Source of the DNA: Blautia coccoides
GTDB lineage: Bacteria; Bacillota; Clostridia; Lachnospirales; Lachnospiraceae
Direction: 5' to 3'
Assembly: GCF_034355335.1 (NCBI RefSeq)
Contig: NZ_CP136422.1
Location: 4,996,501-5,060,500, forward strand
DNA length: 64,000 nucleotides
The position numbers and the translations under genes were made by a program. The notes below the pieces were generated by a model. The model saw only the letters and a list, made by a program, of their open reading frames with translations. It was not told the DNA's origin and searched no databases. Shown here in pieces: positions 26,987-36,671 of the stretch. Numbering within the stretch: the first letter of the stretch is position 1; the number at the start of each line of letters is the position of its first letter.

Positions 26987-28291
26987 TTACATGATTGAGT
27001 AGAAATAGAGCAGACAGACAGCCACCAGCACCCACATAACCGGCCGGATCTCTTTTATCTTTCCTGCTGATATCTTCATGATCACATAGGTAGGAAGAGC
27101 GGCACAGATACCGTTTGCAATGTTGTTTCCGAAGATGGTAAATGCAATACATACAAAAGACGGAAATGCCTCTGTAAAATCGTGGAACTTGATGTTTTTC
27201 ATTGCCCCCAGCATATTGATCCCGATATACATGAGCACAGGTGCTGTAGCCGCAGAGGGGATCATCAGGGCAATGGGCGCAAGAAACAGAGCCAGTCCGA
27301 AGAAAACAGATGTAAACACCACAGACAGACCGGTCTTACCGCCAGCCTCCACGCCGGCAGAGGACTCCAGGTATGTTGTCATACTCGGCATACCAAAGAG
27401 GGCGCCAAAACTGGTAGCTACTGCGTCCACCTTGAAACATTTATCAATTCCGGGAAGATTGCCGTCCTCATCCAGATATCCCGCTTTTGCACCCACACCC
27501 AAAACCGTTCCGAATGTAGAGAAAAAGTCCGGCACAAAAAGCGCGATCAGAAACGGAATATAAGCAAAATTCAATGCTCCCAGAAAGTCAACATGCAGAA
27601 ACTGTCCACCTATATTGGCGGGCATGGTAAACAGGCTTTCCGGCATTTTTGTAACGCCAAAGGGGATTCCCACCAAGGTGGTGAGTGCAATTGCCAGGAT
27701 CATATCTCCCGGTACATTTCTCGTTTTTAATATCAGTAAGATCACAAAACCGATAACTGCAACAATAACTGTAGGCGCGGTCAGATCACCAAATCCCAGG
27801 CTTTTCTTCGCTTCATTGGCGATGATAAGGCCGCAGCTTTTTGCGCCCAAAAGCGCGATAAAAAGACCGATACCTGCACTTACCGCGTGTTTCAGACTGA
27901 CGGGGATGACTTTGACCACTGCTTCCCTGAGTCCCAGAAAGGATATGGCGATAAACAATACACCACTCCAGAAAATAACACCGGAAGCCACATCAGGCGC
28001 TATGCCGTCATTGGCTATCATAGCTGTAACGATACCCACACTTCCCAGTCCCGGTGCCAGCGCAAAGGGCCTGTTCGTGTAAAATGCCATGGCACAGGTT
28101 GTAAGGATCACCAGTAAGATAAGCACAGTAAACATTACGTGCTTGTCCAGGCCTGCTGATTCCATCATGTTGGGCACTGTGGCCAGAACATAGGCCATGG
28201 TCACAAAGGTAGTCAGACCGGCCAGAAGCTCTGTCCTGACATTTGAATGAAACTCTGATAACTTAAATTGTTTTTCCAACCACTGTTTCAT
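26987..28291 (-). CDS. NCS2 family purine permease (AzgA/PbuG type)
   Basis: A 434-residue permease with about 12-14 helices. The start chosen is the ATG that gives MKQWLEKQFKL, after AGGA; a TTG eight codons upstream is less likely. Family signatures are ELLAGLTTFVTMAYVL, SAGIGLFIALLGAKSCGLI and SSAGVEAGGKTGLS. These proteins import adenine, guanine or hypoxanthine with protons. Coupling to ade favours adenine. The LysR gene is divergent. Confidence 0.93.
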   Translation of the reverse strand: MKQWLEKQFKLSEFHSNVRTELLAGLTTFVTMAYVLATVPNMMESAGLDKHVMFTVLILLVILTTCAMAFYTNRPFALAPGLGSVGIVTAMIANDGIAPDVASGVIFWSGVLFIAISFLGLREAVVKVIPVSLKHAVSAGIGLFIALLGAKSCGLIIANEAKKSLGFGDLTAPTVIVAVIGFVILLILKTRNVPGDMILAIALTTLVGIPFGVTKMPESLFTMPANIGGQFLHVDFLGALNFAYIPFLIALFVPDFFSTFGTVLGVGAKAGYLDEDGNLPGIDKCFKVDAVATSFGALFGMPSMTTYLESSAGVEAGGKTGLSVVFTSVFFGLALFLAPIALMIPSAATAPVLMYIGINMLGAMKNIKFHDFTEAFPSFVCIAFTIFGNNIANGICAALPTYVIMKISAGKIKEIRPVMWVLVAVCLLYFYSIM

Positions 28292-28403
28292 ATAGATTTT
28301 TCCTGCCTTTCTCAATCGTATAACAATTACTCTCCTTGATTCTTTTCCATTTTCATTGTATGATATCCGTAATCGGAAGTCTAATTCATCTTAACTATGA
28401 ATT

Positions 28404-28422
28404 CTATTCCAAAGTGGAATAG
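28404..28422. promoter_or_regulatory. LysR-type operator palindrome
   Basis: CTATTCCA-AAG-TGGAATAG is a perfect inverted repeat with 8-bp arms. It lies between the divergent purine permease and LysR genes. The contained ATTCC-N5-GGAAT fits the T-N11-A form of LysR sites. Confidence 0.75.
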
Positions 28423-28496
28423 TGCCCCCAAAATATCCGCGCAGGAAACCGTTCAAGTATCCGGACTGTTATCTGAGGAAAGGTCAAAGGAAATCT

Positions 28497-29432
28497 ATGA
28501 ATATCCACGAATTGAACTATGTGCTTTGCATTGCCAAGCATCAGAATATGACAAAGGCTGCTCAGGAACTCTTTATCTCCCAGCCCACACTCAGCAAGCA
28601 TCTGGGAAAACTGGAACGGGAACTGGGCATTAAACTGTTCAGCAGGGTTGACAACTGTTACATTCCCACTTATGCGGGAAGGCGCTATATGGAATACGCC
28701 TCAGGCGTACTGGAACTGACCCGTGACTGGGAGAAGGAACTGGCGGATCTGCGTTCCCAAAATGACGGGGAACTGAATGTGGCTTTTCCCCTCATGCGAA
28801 GCTCCTGTATGATCCCCAGGATCCTTCCCGCTTTCCGCCGGATACACCCCAATATCCGCCTGAATTTCCTGGAGGAAACATATGCCATACAGGAGCGTCT
28901 TCTCACAGACAGCCGGATTGATTTCGCGATCTTCAGCGACGGAAGCCTGAATCCCAAGCTGGAATATGAAACCCTTGGCCATGAGGAAATCCTGCTGGCT
29001 GTTTCCCCCGACCACCCCCTTGCACGAAAAGTCAGATCTGCCGCCTGTAAGGACAGCTCTTATCCCCAGGTGGATCTTTCAGAGCTTGGAAACGAAAAAT
29101 TCATTCTGCATTTTCCGGAACAGAATACCGGTGCCATAACAGAACAGCTGCTGAAAAAATACGGCATAAAGCCAAAGGTGCCCTTTTACACACGGAATAC
29201 ACAGGCCGCGCTCCTGCTGGTCCAGCAAAACGAAGGGATATGTTTCGCGCCGGAGACATACATACAAAACATGACGTTTCGGACACCTCCGGTATGCTTT
29301 TCCCTCCATGATCCGGATGCTTTTACAAGCACCATTATCGCCTATCGGAAAGGGGCCTATTTAACCTCTTACGCACTGGATTTCATTCAGATATCAAAGG
29401 ATTATTTTGGCGGTCACCTGAATAAACAGTAA
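28497..29432 (+). CDS. LysR family transcriptional regulator
   Basis: A 311-residue protein from the ATG at 28497, preceded by AAAGGAAA. The frame is open 25 codons upstream, but that part overlaps the palindromic operator and does not look like LysR. The N-terminal winged helix is HELNYVLCIAKHQNMTKAAQ with QPTLSKHLGKLERELG. The effector domain follows (about 90-300). It is divergent from the adenine permease-deaminase pair and probably controls it. The effector is unknown. Confidence 0.9.
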   Translation: MNIHELNYVLCIAKHQNMTKAAQELFISQPTLSKHLGKLERELGIKLFSRVDNCYIPTYAGRRYMEYASGVLELTRDWEKELADLRSQNDGELNVAFPLMRSSCMIPRILPAFRRIHPNIRLNFLEETYAIQERLLTDSRIDFAIFSDGSLNPKLEYETLGHEEILLAVSPDHPLARKVRSAACKDSSYPQVDLSELGNEKFILHFPEQNTGAITEQLLKKYGIKPKVPFYTRNTQAALLLVQQNEGICFAPETYIQNMTFRTPPVCFSLHDPDAFTSTIIAYRKGAYLTSYALDFIQISKDYFGGHLNKQ

Positions 29433-29447
29433 TAGAAATAAAAGTAG

Positions 29448-30482
29448 TCACTTACCCATATAAACCTCTTTTCCTTCCGCTGATGATTCATAAATCGCCT
29501 TTATCAGTTTCAGACTTTCCAGAGCGTCCTCACCTGTCACCATGGGCTTTCTGTTTTCCGTGACAGCCTGTACAAAATCCTGGTACTGACGCTTATGCGC
29601 ATCTGTGGATATGGCCGCATCCTGGTGCAGTGCGTTGGCTTTTTCCTTATTCAAAAGACAGCTGAACTCTCTATTCTCCCCGTCCTTCAGCTGATAAAAC
29701 AGCAGTTCATCGTTTCGTATAATGACAGTTCCCTTTTCCGCGAAAACAGCCAACTCCGCATACAGCCCGGGATAGGCTGCAGTGGTGCCCTCCACGGTTC
29801 CAAGGCAGCCATTTTCAAATTCAATATTTGCGATCCCTACATCTTCTGTTTCTATCTCCTGGTGGAGAAGGCGCCTACACTTTCCGTTCACACTTTTCAC
29901 CTTTCCAAAAATGTCGATCAGCAGGTCTATATAATGGATGGACTGGTTCATAAGGGAACCCCCTCCGTCAAATTCCCATGTGCCCCTCCAAGGATTTGAA
30001 AAATATTCCTCGTCCCTATACCAAATGGTTCTGGATGCTCCCCAGAGCAGTTTTCCAAGTTTTCCCTGAGCCACTGCTTCTTTTAACAGCACGATGGGCT
30101 TATCAAAACGATGCTGCATAATGATCCCCAGTTCTACTTTGCATTCCCTGCAGGTATCTACCATCTCCTGTGCCCGGGCAGCATCCGTGTCAATGGGCTT
30201 TTCACAGATTACATGCTTTCCAGCCCGGGCAGCCTCTATGGTGACTTTGCTGTGCATCCCTGACGGGAGGCAGACAGAAACCACCTGAACCTCCGGGTCC
30301 TGCAGCATCTCATGGTAATCCCTGTAGCTCCTGCATCCCCATCTTCTGACCGCCTCCTCTGTTTTACTGTCATCACTGTCTGCGGCTGCTGCCAGACAGG
30401 CCCCATCCAGTGAGGCAATGACCTGTCCATGAAGCATTCCTATAAATCCACATCCAATTACCCCAAAACCCAATTTTCCCAT
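29448..30482 (-). CDS. Gfo/Idh/MocA family oxidoreductase
   Basis: A 344-residue NAD(P)-dependent dehydrogenase. It has the N-terminal Rossmann motif GVIGCGFIGMLHGQ, the catalytic-region motif CEKPIDTD and the C-terminal alpha/beta domain with NPWRGTWEFDGGGSLMNQSIHYIDLL (conserved His). The family oxidises sugars, cyclitols or glycosides, often at C3. It is the last gene of the nine-gene operon. With two TIM-barrel proteins in the same operon, an oxidation-then-isomerisation or elimination route is likely. Start after TAGGAGG. Confidence 0.9.
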   Translation of the reverse strand: MGKLGFGVIGCGFIGMLHGQVIASLDGACLAAAADSDDSKTEEAVRRWGCRSYRDYHEMLQDPEVQVVSVCLPSGMHSKVTIEAARAGKHVICEKPIDTDAARAQEMVDTCRECKVELGIIMQHRFDKPIVLLKEAVAQGKLGKLLWGASRTIWYRDEEYFSNPWRGTWEFDGGGSLMNQSIHYIDLLIDIFGKVKSVNGKCRRLLHQEIETEDVGIANIEFENGCLGTVEGTTAAYPGLYAELAVFAEKGTVIIRNDELLFYQLKDGENREFSCLLNKEKANALHQDAAISTDAHKRQYQDFVQAVTENRKPMVTGEDALESLKLIKAIYESSAEGKEVYMGK

Positions 30483-30491
30483 GGATACCTC

Positions 30492-31469
30492 CTATTCCTC
30501 TCCCCAGCAAAATGCAGCCAGCATCAGCGGTTCTTTCTTACTGAGCAGTCTGTCATATATGTTCTGTGCGTTTTCGGGTTCTGCATTTTCGCTGATGAGG
30601 GGATCCAATACGATCCGCCTCTGTGCAAGAAGTTCCACAATGGTCTCCTCATCTCTCTTATGGCTCCTGAAATGACCGAACTGATCTCTCTCATTCTGTG
30701 CCCGGTGCATTTCGTGGGCACCCACAACAGTGATTCCCTTTCTATGTACATCCCGATAAAAATTGACACCGTCAGTATTTCCTCTGGTAGAACCCAAAAG
30801 TACCACCCTTCCAAGAGGCTTTGCCATTTTGAACGCTGTATTGACAGCCTGAGGGACCCCTGTCGCTTCGATAACAACATCAAAAGCACTGTCAAATTCT
30901 TCTTTTTCTCCGCTTTCCTCTGTCCCTGTAATGCCGCATCTCTCTGCCAGCACACGTCTCCATTCTACAAAATCAAAGCCCGTGATACGGCCTGCCCCAG
31001 CGCAGAATCCAAGCTGTGCCGCCAGATTTCCAATAGGCCCAAGACCCAGAACAGCCACATTATCCCCCAACTGAATCTCTGCTTTCCTGATCCCCTGCAA
31101 AGAAATAGAAGCCAGTCTGAACGCGGATGCCTCCCGTGGATTTATCCCTTGAGGTAATTTCGTACATTTTTCTGCTTCTATGGTAAACCGGGAACAATGT
31201 ATTTGATTGCACACAACCAAATCCCCCGTCTGAAAACCGGATACGCTGCTACCCAGTTCCTCTATTCGGCCGCAGCAGCTGTATCCCGGATCATAAGGAT
31301 ATTCACCCGGAGTATTCTCCATGTGATTCAGCCACGCAAGCTCCGTACCCGGTGAAATTGTGCTGAATAATGTTTTTACCAGAACTTCATTATCCTTCGG
31401 TGTCTTCACCTGACACTTCTCCAGTCTGACCTTCCCTTTTTCATATGCACATATTTTATCGGCTCTCAT
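30492..31469 (-). CDS. MDR-family dehydrogenase without structural zinc loop
   Basis: A 325-residue protein with STISPGTELAWL, a GYSCCGRI pattern and the cofactor-binding turn GLGPIGNLAAQ. The four-cysteine structural zinc loop seen in the two MDR proteins of the other sugar locus is absent, and the GHE motif is replaced. It belongs to the bi-domain type of sugar or polyol oxidoreductases. It overlaps the preceding TIM-barrel gene by 14 bp, which points to coordinated translation. Confidence 0.82.
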   Translation of the reverse strand: MRADKICAYEKGKVRLEKCQVKTPKDNEVLVKTLFSTISPGTELAWLNHMENTPGEYPYDPGYSCCGRIEELGSSVSGFQTGDLVVCNQIHCSRFTIEAEKCTKLPQGINPREASAFRLASISLQGIRKAEIQLGDNVAVLGLGPIGNLAAQLGFCAGAGRITGFDFVEWRRVLAERCGITGTEESGEKEEFDSAFDVVIEATGVPQAVNTAFKMAKPLGRVVLLGSTRGNTDGVNFYRDVHRKGITVVGAHEMHRAQNERDQFGHFRSHKRDEETIVELLAQRRIVLDPLISENAEPENAQNIYDRLLSKKEPLMLAAFCWGEE

Positions 31470-32367
31470 AATCCTTTCCCCCTATTTTCTTCCTGCTGTT
31501 TATTCTCTTAAGGATGTGATCCAGCGCGTCATACTGCATACAAAATCCTTCCAATCCACTTTCCGCCTTATTTTCTCTGATCACTTCCCGTACAGACCTT
31601 CTTTCCAGCAAATCCAGTCCCTCAAACCTTGTAAGATGAGGTTCCAATGTAAGAAATCCATTATATCCCTTTTCAAGCGCGGACTTAAGAATCGTCTCAA
31701 TACAGCCGTCTCCCTGTCCGCACACAACCGTGTCACCCGTTTCAAACTCTGCATCCTTGATATGGAAATAGACAGCATATGGCTCCAGCAACTGATACGC
31801 TTTCAGCGGTTCCTCTTTGCACTGCACAAAATTCGCGAAATCAAAGGCAGCTTTCAGAAATGGGCTGTTCACTTTCTTTAGCAATTCGAGACAATGTTCT
31901 TTGGTATCGCCGTATATTTCTTTTTCATTTTCGTGCAAAGCGGTTATGCCGTACTTTCCTAACACCTCCGACAGCCTGCCCACTTTATCTGCAGCACATT
32001 CGCTCCACCTGGAGTGGGAGTCTTTCTTTGGAATATAAAAGCTGAATATCCTAACATAACCGCATTCCAATATCTCCGCTATATGTGCCGCATTTTCCGC
32101 CAGCGCCATCTGTTTTTCAAACGCCTCATCATCTTCGATCGGAATTTTCCCAAGGGGAGAACCTATGGATGACACTTTCATTTCATATTTTTTCAACAAG
32201 GGCAGCACTGTTTTTTCAGCCTCTTTTGGTGTATAGTTGCAGATGTTTTTTCCGTCTATATTTCGCAGCGCAAGATAAGATATTCCTGCCTTTTCAGCAC
32301 CTGTAAGCTGTTGTTCCAAATGGCTGCTGATCTCATCTGTAAATCCCGAAATTTTCTCATATCCCAT
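31456..32367 (-). CDS. Sugar phosphate isomerase/epimerase family TIM-barrel protein
   Basis: A 303-residue AP_endonuc_2-like barrel. Candidate metal ligands are ALHENEKEIYG (His, Glu), AAFDFANFVQC (Asp), YFHIKDAEF (His) and FLTLEPHL (Glu). It is encoded 3 bp after the other barrel in this operon. The two share a fold but little visible sequence, so they probably catalyse different steps or form a heteromer. Start after GGAGGAGAAGG. Confidence 0.85.
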   Translation of the reverse strand: MGYEKISGFTDEISSHLEQQLTGAEKAGISYLALRNIDGKNICNYTPKEAEKTVLPLLKKYEMKVSSIGSPLGKIPIEDDEAFEKQMALAENAAHIAEILECGYVRIFSFYIPKKDSHSRWSECAADKVGRLSEVLGKYGITALHENEKEIYGDTKEHCLELLKKVNSPFLKAAFDFANFVQCKEEPLKAYQLLEPYAVYFHIKDAEFETGDTVVCGQGDGCIETILKSALEKGYNGFLTLEPHLTRFEGLDLLERRSVREVIRENKAESGLEGFCMQYDALDHILKRINSRKKIGGKDYESR

Positions 32368-32370
32368 ATA

Positions 32371-33243
32371 TCAGACCTTCTCCTCCTTCATCAGCCAGCG
32401 CAGATATTCCAGATTGTGTCTCAGTTTGTCATATGTATTTTCTTGGTTGGAGAAATCCTCCACTGATACATTTCCCTTGTATTCCATATCCTTCATGACG
32501 CTAAACAGCTTCTTTAAATCCGCGCTACCCTCTTTCAACGGCGTCCATGTTCTCTTCCACTGCTGTATCCCGTTCTTGTCTGTTCCGCTTGGTTCCAGCC
32601 TTCCGTTTTTAATATGTATATGGGCAATGAAATCTCCCAACATCTCAAATGATTTTCTGTAGTTTTCATACCCCTCATACACCAGATTTCCAGGGTCAAA
32701 GATCACGCCGATATAGTCAGGACTGCATCCTGAAAGAAGCCGCTTGGCCGCACTTGCACTGGCCAGAATGTTATCCATATGGATTTCAAATACGATTTTT
32801 ACCTGATATTTGCCGGCAAGAGCTTCCAGGATTTCAACATTTTTCCTGGTTTCACAAAACAGCTCTTCACAGTTTCTTGTCTCGTCATAATCAGGAGTAA
32901 ATACCCGCACTTGACTGCACCCCATAATCGCTGCCGCCCTCAAAACGCTCTCAATCCTCCTGTGTTCATGAGGCTTCAGATAAGTGGTAAGTCCAAATAC
33001 AGAGATCTGATAAGCATCACACATCTGCCTTACACTCTCTGCTGTCTCCTCTATTTTTTCTATATCCAAAGTACATTTGTTATCCTGCCAGTACCGATCC
33101 TCATACGCAATATTTTCCTTCTTTTCTTCCGGCACCGGCGCCACCCGCCACTCCACTCCGTCATATCCCAGTTCTTTTAATATCCGGACAGCCTCTTTTG
33201 GACTGTATTCCGGCATACTCACTGTAAAAACCCCTGTTTTCAT
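32371..33243 (-). CDS. Sugar phosphate isomerase/epimerase family TIM-barrel protein
   Basis: A 290-residue barrel. It contains GYDGVEWRVAP near the N-terminus, IVFEIHMDN (Glu, His), VIFDPGNLVYEG (Asp), AHIHIKNGRL (His) and VSVEDFSN (Glu), which is a complete metal-ligand-like set for this family. It starts within 4 bp of the response regulator's stop codon. The regulator genes are therefore embedded between the transporter and enzyme genes of one operon. Start after AAGGAGG. Confidence 0.86.
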   Translation of the reverse strand: MKTGVFTVSMPEYSPKEAVRILKELGYDGVEWRVAPVPEEKKENIAYEDRYWQDNKCTLDIEKIEETAESVRQMCDAYQISVFGLTTYLKPHEHRRIESVLRAAAIMGCSQVRVFTPDYDETRNCEELFCETRKNVEILEALAGKYQVKIVFEIHMDNILASASAAKRLLSGCSPDYIGVIFDPGNLVYEGYENYRKSFEMLGDFIAHIHIKNGRLEPSGTDKNGIQQWKRTWTPLKEGSADLKKLFSVMKDMEYKGNVSVEDFSNQENTYDKLRHNLEYLRWLMKEEKV

Positions 33244-34808
33244 CTATTGTGTTCCTCCTTATTTTCTTCACTTTGATTCCTGTACTCCTGAGGGCTGATC
33301 CCCACATAACGCTTGAACATCCTGCTGAAATACTTTATATCCGCGTATCCCACCAGCGCACCGATTTCGTAGATATGTAGATCCGTATCCTCCAGCAGCC
33401 TCTTAGCCCTCTCTATTTTTTTCTGTATCAGACACTCTTTAAAATGGATTCCTTCTACTTCTTTGAATATAATACTTAGGTATATAGGTGTTGTATCCAC
33501 ATAATCTGCCGCGCTGTCCAGGGATGCGCGGCTGATATCTTCATCCATATAGGTGATAACTTTTTTGATCATCTCCCTGTTTTTCCTGGCGTTCATCTGC
33601 TGCTGGCAGGTCCTCAGATTTTCCGCCAGCGCAGTGTATGCATCCGCAAGCTTCTTCCTTCCATACTCTGTACTGTCAGCGCTCACATCCGCCGGCTCAT
33701 AATTAAAATCAATATGAGCTTCTGCCATCTTTGCCCTGAGATAACTTACAATGTCTCTGTACAATTCTTTGGAAAAATTCTGTACCACACGATTCTTTGC
33801 ATATTCCCTGCTGAACCGGACTGTCATCAGCTCTATCAGAGAGGCCAGTTGTATATAGTTCTCCTGTTCCATGGTATCCACTGCTTTGTACCGGATCTTT
33901 TCCAGTTCCTTGACGATCCGGCTCTCACTTCCGCTGTAAAAGAGCAGTCTGGACGCCTTTGTTCCTATTCCTCTGGATTCACAGTATGCCGCGTAAAAAT
34001 TCAATTCTCCCTCATACCTGCTGCTCACCTGGAATTCTGTATACAGTCTGAAATCCTCATAGATCACAGCGTAAATCTGCTCCAGAACCGCATTTAATAT
34101 CTCTTCTCCCACCCCTGTGATCAGAGTATAATTCCCCGTTTCATCCTCTATACACAGGTAACAGTCCTCTGCTGCCTCCCGTAATATGTCATCCAGTTTG
34201 TTGCGTATAAACATCTTCAAATTGGACAACTGTACAGAACGGGAATACGTGGCGATCGTCCAATATTCCTTGATGCTGATATTTACCACACGATATCCCG
34301 CAAACAAAGATGCAAGTCCAAGTCTCTTTACCTCCTCCTGCAGTTCTTCTGAACAGCCACCCTCAAGTATCATGTCAAGGACCACCTTTTTCTTAGCCAG
34401 GACCAGTGTCTTTATCTCATTTTCCCTGCGGGTCCTCTCCTGTACGATCTCTTCCATGGACTGCCGCACAAGCTCCACCACTTTCTTCTGGTTAATCGGC
34501 TTCAAAATGTAATATCTCACATTTAACTCAATGGCTGTCTTCGCATATTCAAATTCACTGTATCCGCTGATGATATACACATGCATTTGGGGAAAATCCG
34601 TTTTTATGCTTTTGATAAAATCCAGTCCGTTTTCCTCTGCAATTCTGATATCTGTGATCAGGATATCCGGCTTTTCCCTGTACAGAATTTCTCTGGCCTT
34701 CGTCACATAATCCCCTGTAAAAATCTCCAGTTCCGGAAAACGTGCATGAATCAACTGATATAGACCATTCAAAATATAGTATTCATCATCCACCAATAAA
34801 ATCTTCAT
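33240..34808 (-). CDS. YesN-type response regulator with AraC output domain
   Basis: A 522-residue regulator from the ATG that gives MKILLVDDEYY, behind GGAGGGGA inside the 3' end of the kinase gene. The longer open frame upstream only shadows the kinase. The receiver domain (1-120) has the acidic pair DDE, phospho-acceptor Asp53 (ILITDIRI) and Lys in LKPINQKK. A long middle region follows, then an AraC-type double helix-turn-helix (about 420-520, IGALVGYADIKYFSRMFKRYVG). It should activate the sugar operon upon phosphorylation. Confidence 0.93.
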   Translation of the reverse strand: MKILLVDDEYYILNGLYQLIHARFPELEIFTGDYVTKAREILYREKPDILITDIRIAEENGLDFIKSIKTDFPQMHVYIISGYSEFEYAKTAIELNVRYYILKPINQKKVVELVRQSMEEIVQERTRRENEIKTLVLAKKKVVLDMILEGGCSEELQEEVKRLGLASLFAGYRVVNISIKEYWTIATYSRSVQLSNLKMFIRNKLDDILREAAEDCYLCIEDETGNYTLITGVGEEILNAVLEQIYAVIYEDFRLYTEFQVSSRYEGELNFYAAYCESRGIGTKASRLLFYSGSESRIVKELEKIRYKAVDTMEQENYIQLASLIELMTVRFSREYAKNRVVQNFSKELYRDIVSYLRAKMAEAHIDFNYEPADVSADSTEYGRKKLADAYTALAENLRTCQQQMNARKNREMIKKVITYMDEDISRASLDSAADYVDTTPIYLSIIFKEVEGIHFKECLIQKKIERAKRLLEDTDLHIYEIGALVGYADIKYFSRMFKRYVGISPQEYRNQSEENKEEHNR

Positions 34809-36654
34809 TTCCGTCCCCTCCCATTCTTGCAGGTATCCTAATAACAGATACTGCGCCGCATCCGTTTTCTCCGGGTTCAAGCCTGACCCCATAATCCTCA
34901 CCGAAGTACATCTTGATCCTGGCATCCACATTCCGCAGACCATAACTTGCTTTTCCGGTTTGCTCCCCGTCCTTTTGCTTTGCCCCCAGTCCCAGGCCGT
35001 CATCGGTTACCAGAAAAAGGATTTCATTATGTACCTTCTTCACAGTGATCCATATATTACCCTTGCTCCCCTTTGGAATGATCCCATGGACAATGGCATT
35101 TTCCACAAGGGGCTGCAGCGCAACTTTTACCATCTCATATGGGCAGGTCTCTTCCTCGATTTGGAAATGGTATTGTATTTTTCCCTGATAACGTTCCTTC
35201 TGTATTTCAATATAAGCACTCACATGCTTTATCTCCTGTCCCACCGTATAGATCCGTTCTCCGGAGTTAAGTCCGGTCCGATAGAACTCAGACAGAGACT
35301 CTATGATATGGCAGGTCTTTTCGTCATTCCTCTCAAATGCGATCCAGTTGATCATATCCAGTGTATTATAGAGGAAGTGAGGATTGATCTGTTCCTCCAG
35401 CACACGCAGCTCTGCGTCCTTCTTCTCCGTCTCCATACTGATCTTCTGTTGGATCAATTCTCCGGTCCGGCTTACCATCTTATTAAACCTCTGAGTGAGA
35501 TAATTTAATTCATCCTTCCCGGCGTCCTCCACCACCACAGAAAAATTGTTCTTCTCAACCTGTTTCATCCCCGTCACAATATGATCGATGGGTTTTTTGA
35601 CACTGATAAAATACAGCCAGGAAACAATACCCGCGATTCCCAGCACAAGCATACTGAAAAGCACCATTGTCTCAAAGATCTGATTGATCACCTGATAGAA
35701 CTCCTTATAGTCCACCAGGGCAACCATGCGCATACCGGTCAGTTCAGACTCGGAATAAAAAACAAGCTTTTTATCTCTCCCTTCATTTAAAAACACGATC
35801 TTGGATTCCGGACGATCTATTTCATTTTGTTCCAGATTTTCTTTCAGCTCTTTTTCAATCTGATTCCCAATCTGTCCGGAATCTTTATGGGAGATTATCT
35901 TGCCGCTGCTGTCAATAAAAAACAGCTCCTCTTCCGAAAAAAGGGAGCTTGTCTTTTCCCTGTAATTCAGAACCTCAGACAATAAGTCCGACAGCAAAAA
36001 CTGATCAATATACAGATTCACACATCCCAGATAATCGGATGAGTACGCACCTTTTACTTTTGTAGAAATGATCAAGGGGTACTGCAGGTTTTTTTTACTG
36101 GGAGGAGATGAATACTTGTCCATATTCTCCCAGTTAAATGCTCCAAGCCATACCTGTCTCTCTTCCCGGCGCATGATGTGGGAAAAAAGTGTACTCTCCT
36201 CCAGACAACTGTCAGTAAACTGATATGGCTTGTAAGTTATAAAGCCCCTTTTATTGATAACCTCCACAGCTATATAATCATCCAGCTCACCGGTCCACTC
36301 ATCCAGAAGCTTGTCATATTCATTGGCCTGTATAAAGTCATCCAACTGTTTATCACTTGATGTTTTCTCCAGCATCTTGATGGTATACAGGCTGGTTGCG
36401 ATCTTGTTTCCCACAGAGCTGTACTCTCTGAGACGGTTATTCACCAGCACATTATAGGAATCCAATTCCTGCTGCATATTCTCATAATTACTCAACTGAA
36501 AAACCCGGCGCACGGAAAAAAATGTTGCTGTCTCCAGAAAAAACAGAGGAAAAATGACCGCAAAAACCACAAGCAGCAGAAATCGTTTCTGCAGCCCCAT
36601 CCTGCGCACACCTTCGATCATCCTGTTTACAGCTTTTTTCCAATGCTCTTTCAT
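34786..36654 (-). CDS. YesM-type sensor histidine kinase
   Basis: A 622-residue membrane kinase. Helices at about 24-45 and 328-350 flank an extracellular dCache-like sensor, then HAMP (about 352-405), His_kinase domain with His426 in EEQINPHFLYN, and an ATPase domain with PLVENAIVHG and DDGLGLG. It senses an extracellular signal, likely sugar or loaded binding protein, and phosphorylates the response regulator. The two genes overlap by 23 bp. Start after AAGGAGG. Confidence 0.94.
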   Translation of the reverse strand: MKEHWKKAVNRMIEGVRRMGLQKRFLLLVVFAVIFPLFFLETATFFSVRRVFQLSNYENMQQELDSYNVLVNNRLREYSSVGNKIATSLYTIKMLEKTSSDKQLDDFIQANEYDKLLDEWTGELDDYIAVEVINKRGFITYKPYQFTDSCLEESTLFSHIMRREERQVWLGAFNWENMDKYSSPPSKKNLQYPLIISTKVKGAYSSDYLGCVNLYIDQFLLSDLLSEVLNYREKTSSLFSEEELFFIDSSGKIISHKDSGQIGNQIEKELKENLEQNEIDRPESKIVFLNEGRDKKLVFYSESELTGMRMVALVDYKEFYQVINQIFETMVLFSMLVLGIAGIVSWLYFISVKKPIDHIVTGMKQVEKNNFSVVVEDAGKDELNYLTQRFNKMVSRTGELIQQKISMETEKKDAELRVLEEQINPHFLYNTLDMINWIAFERNDEKTCHIIESLSEFYRTGLNSGERIYTVGQEIKHVSAYIEIQKERYQGKIQYHFQIEEETCPYEMVKVALQPLVENAIVHGIIPKGSKGNIWITVKKVHNEILFLVTDDGLGLGAKQKDGEQTGKASYGLRNVDARIKMYFGEDYGVRLEPGENGCGAVSVIRIPARMGGDGNEDFIGG

Positions 36655-36671
36655 GCCTGCTCTTTTCCTCC

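Noticed and set aside
28292..28496. Purine riboswitch in the permease-LysR intergenic region
   Set aside because: The conserved loop core and pairing of purine aptamers were not found on either strand. A LysR-type palindrome is there instead.
34809..35003. 65-codon N-terminal extension of the response regulator
   Set aside because: It overlaps the kinase gene and does not resemble a receiver domain. The ATG before KILLVDDE is well placed with GGAGGGGA.
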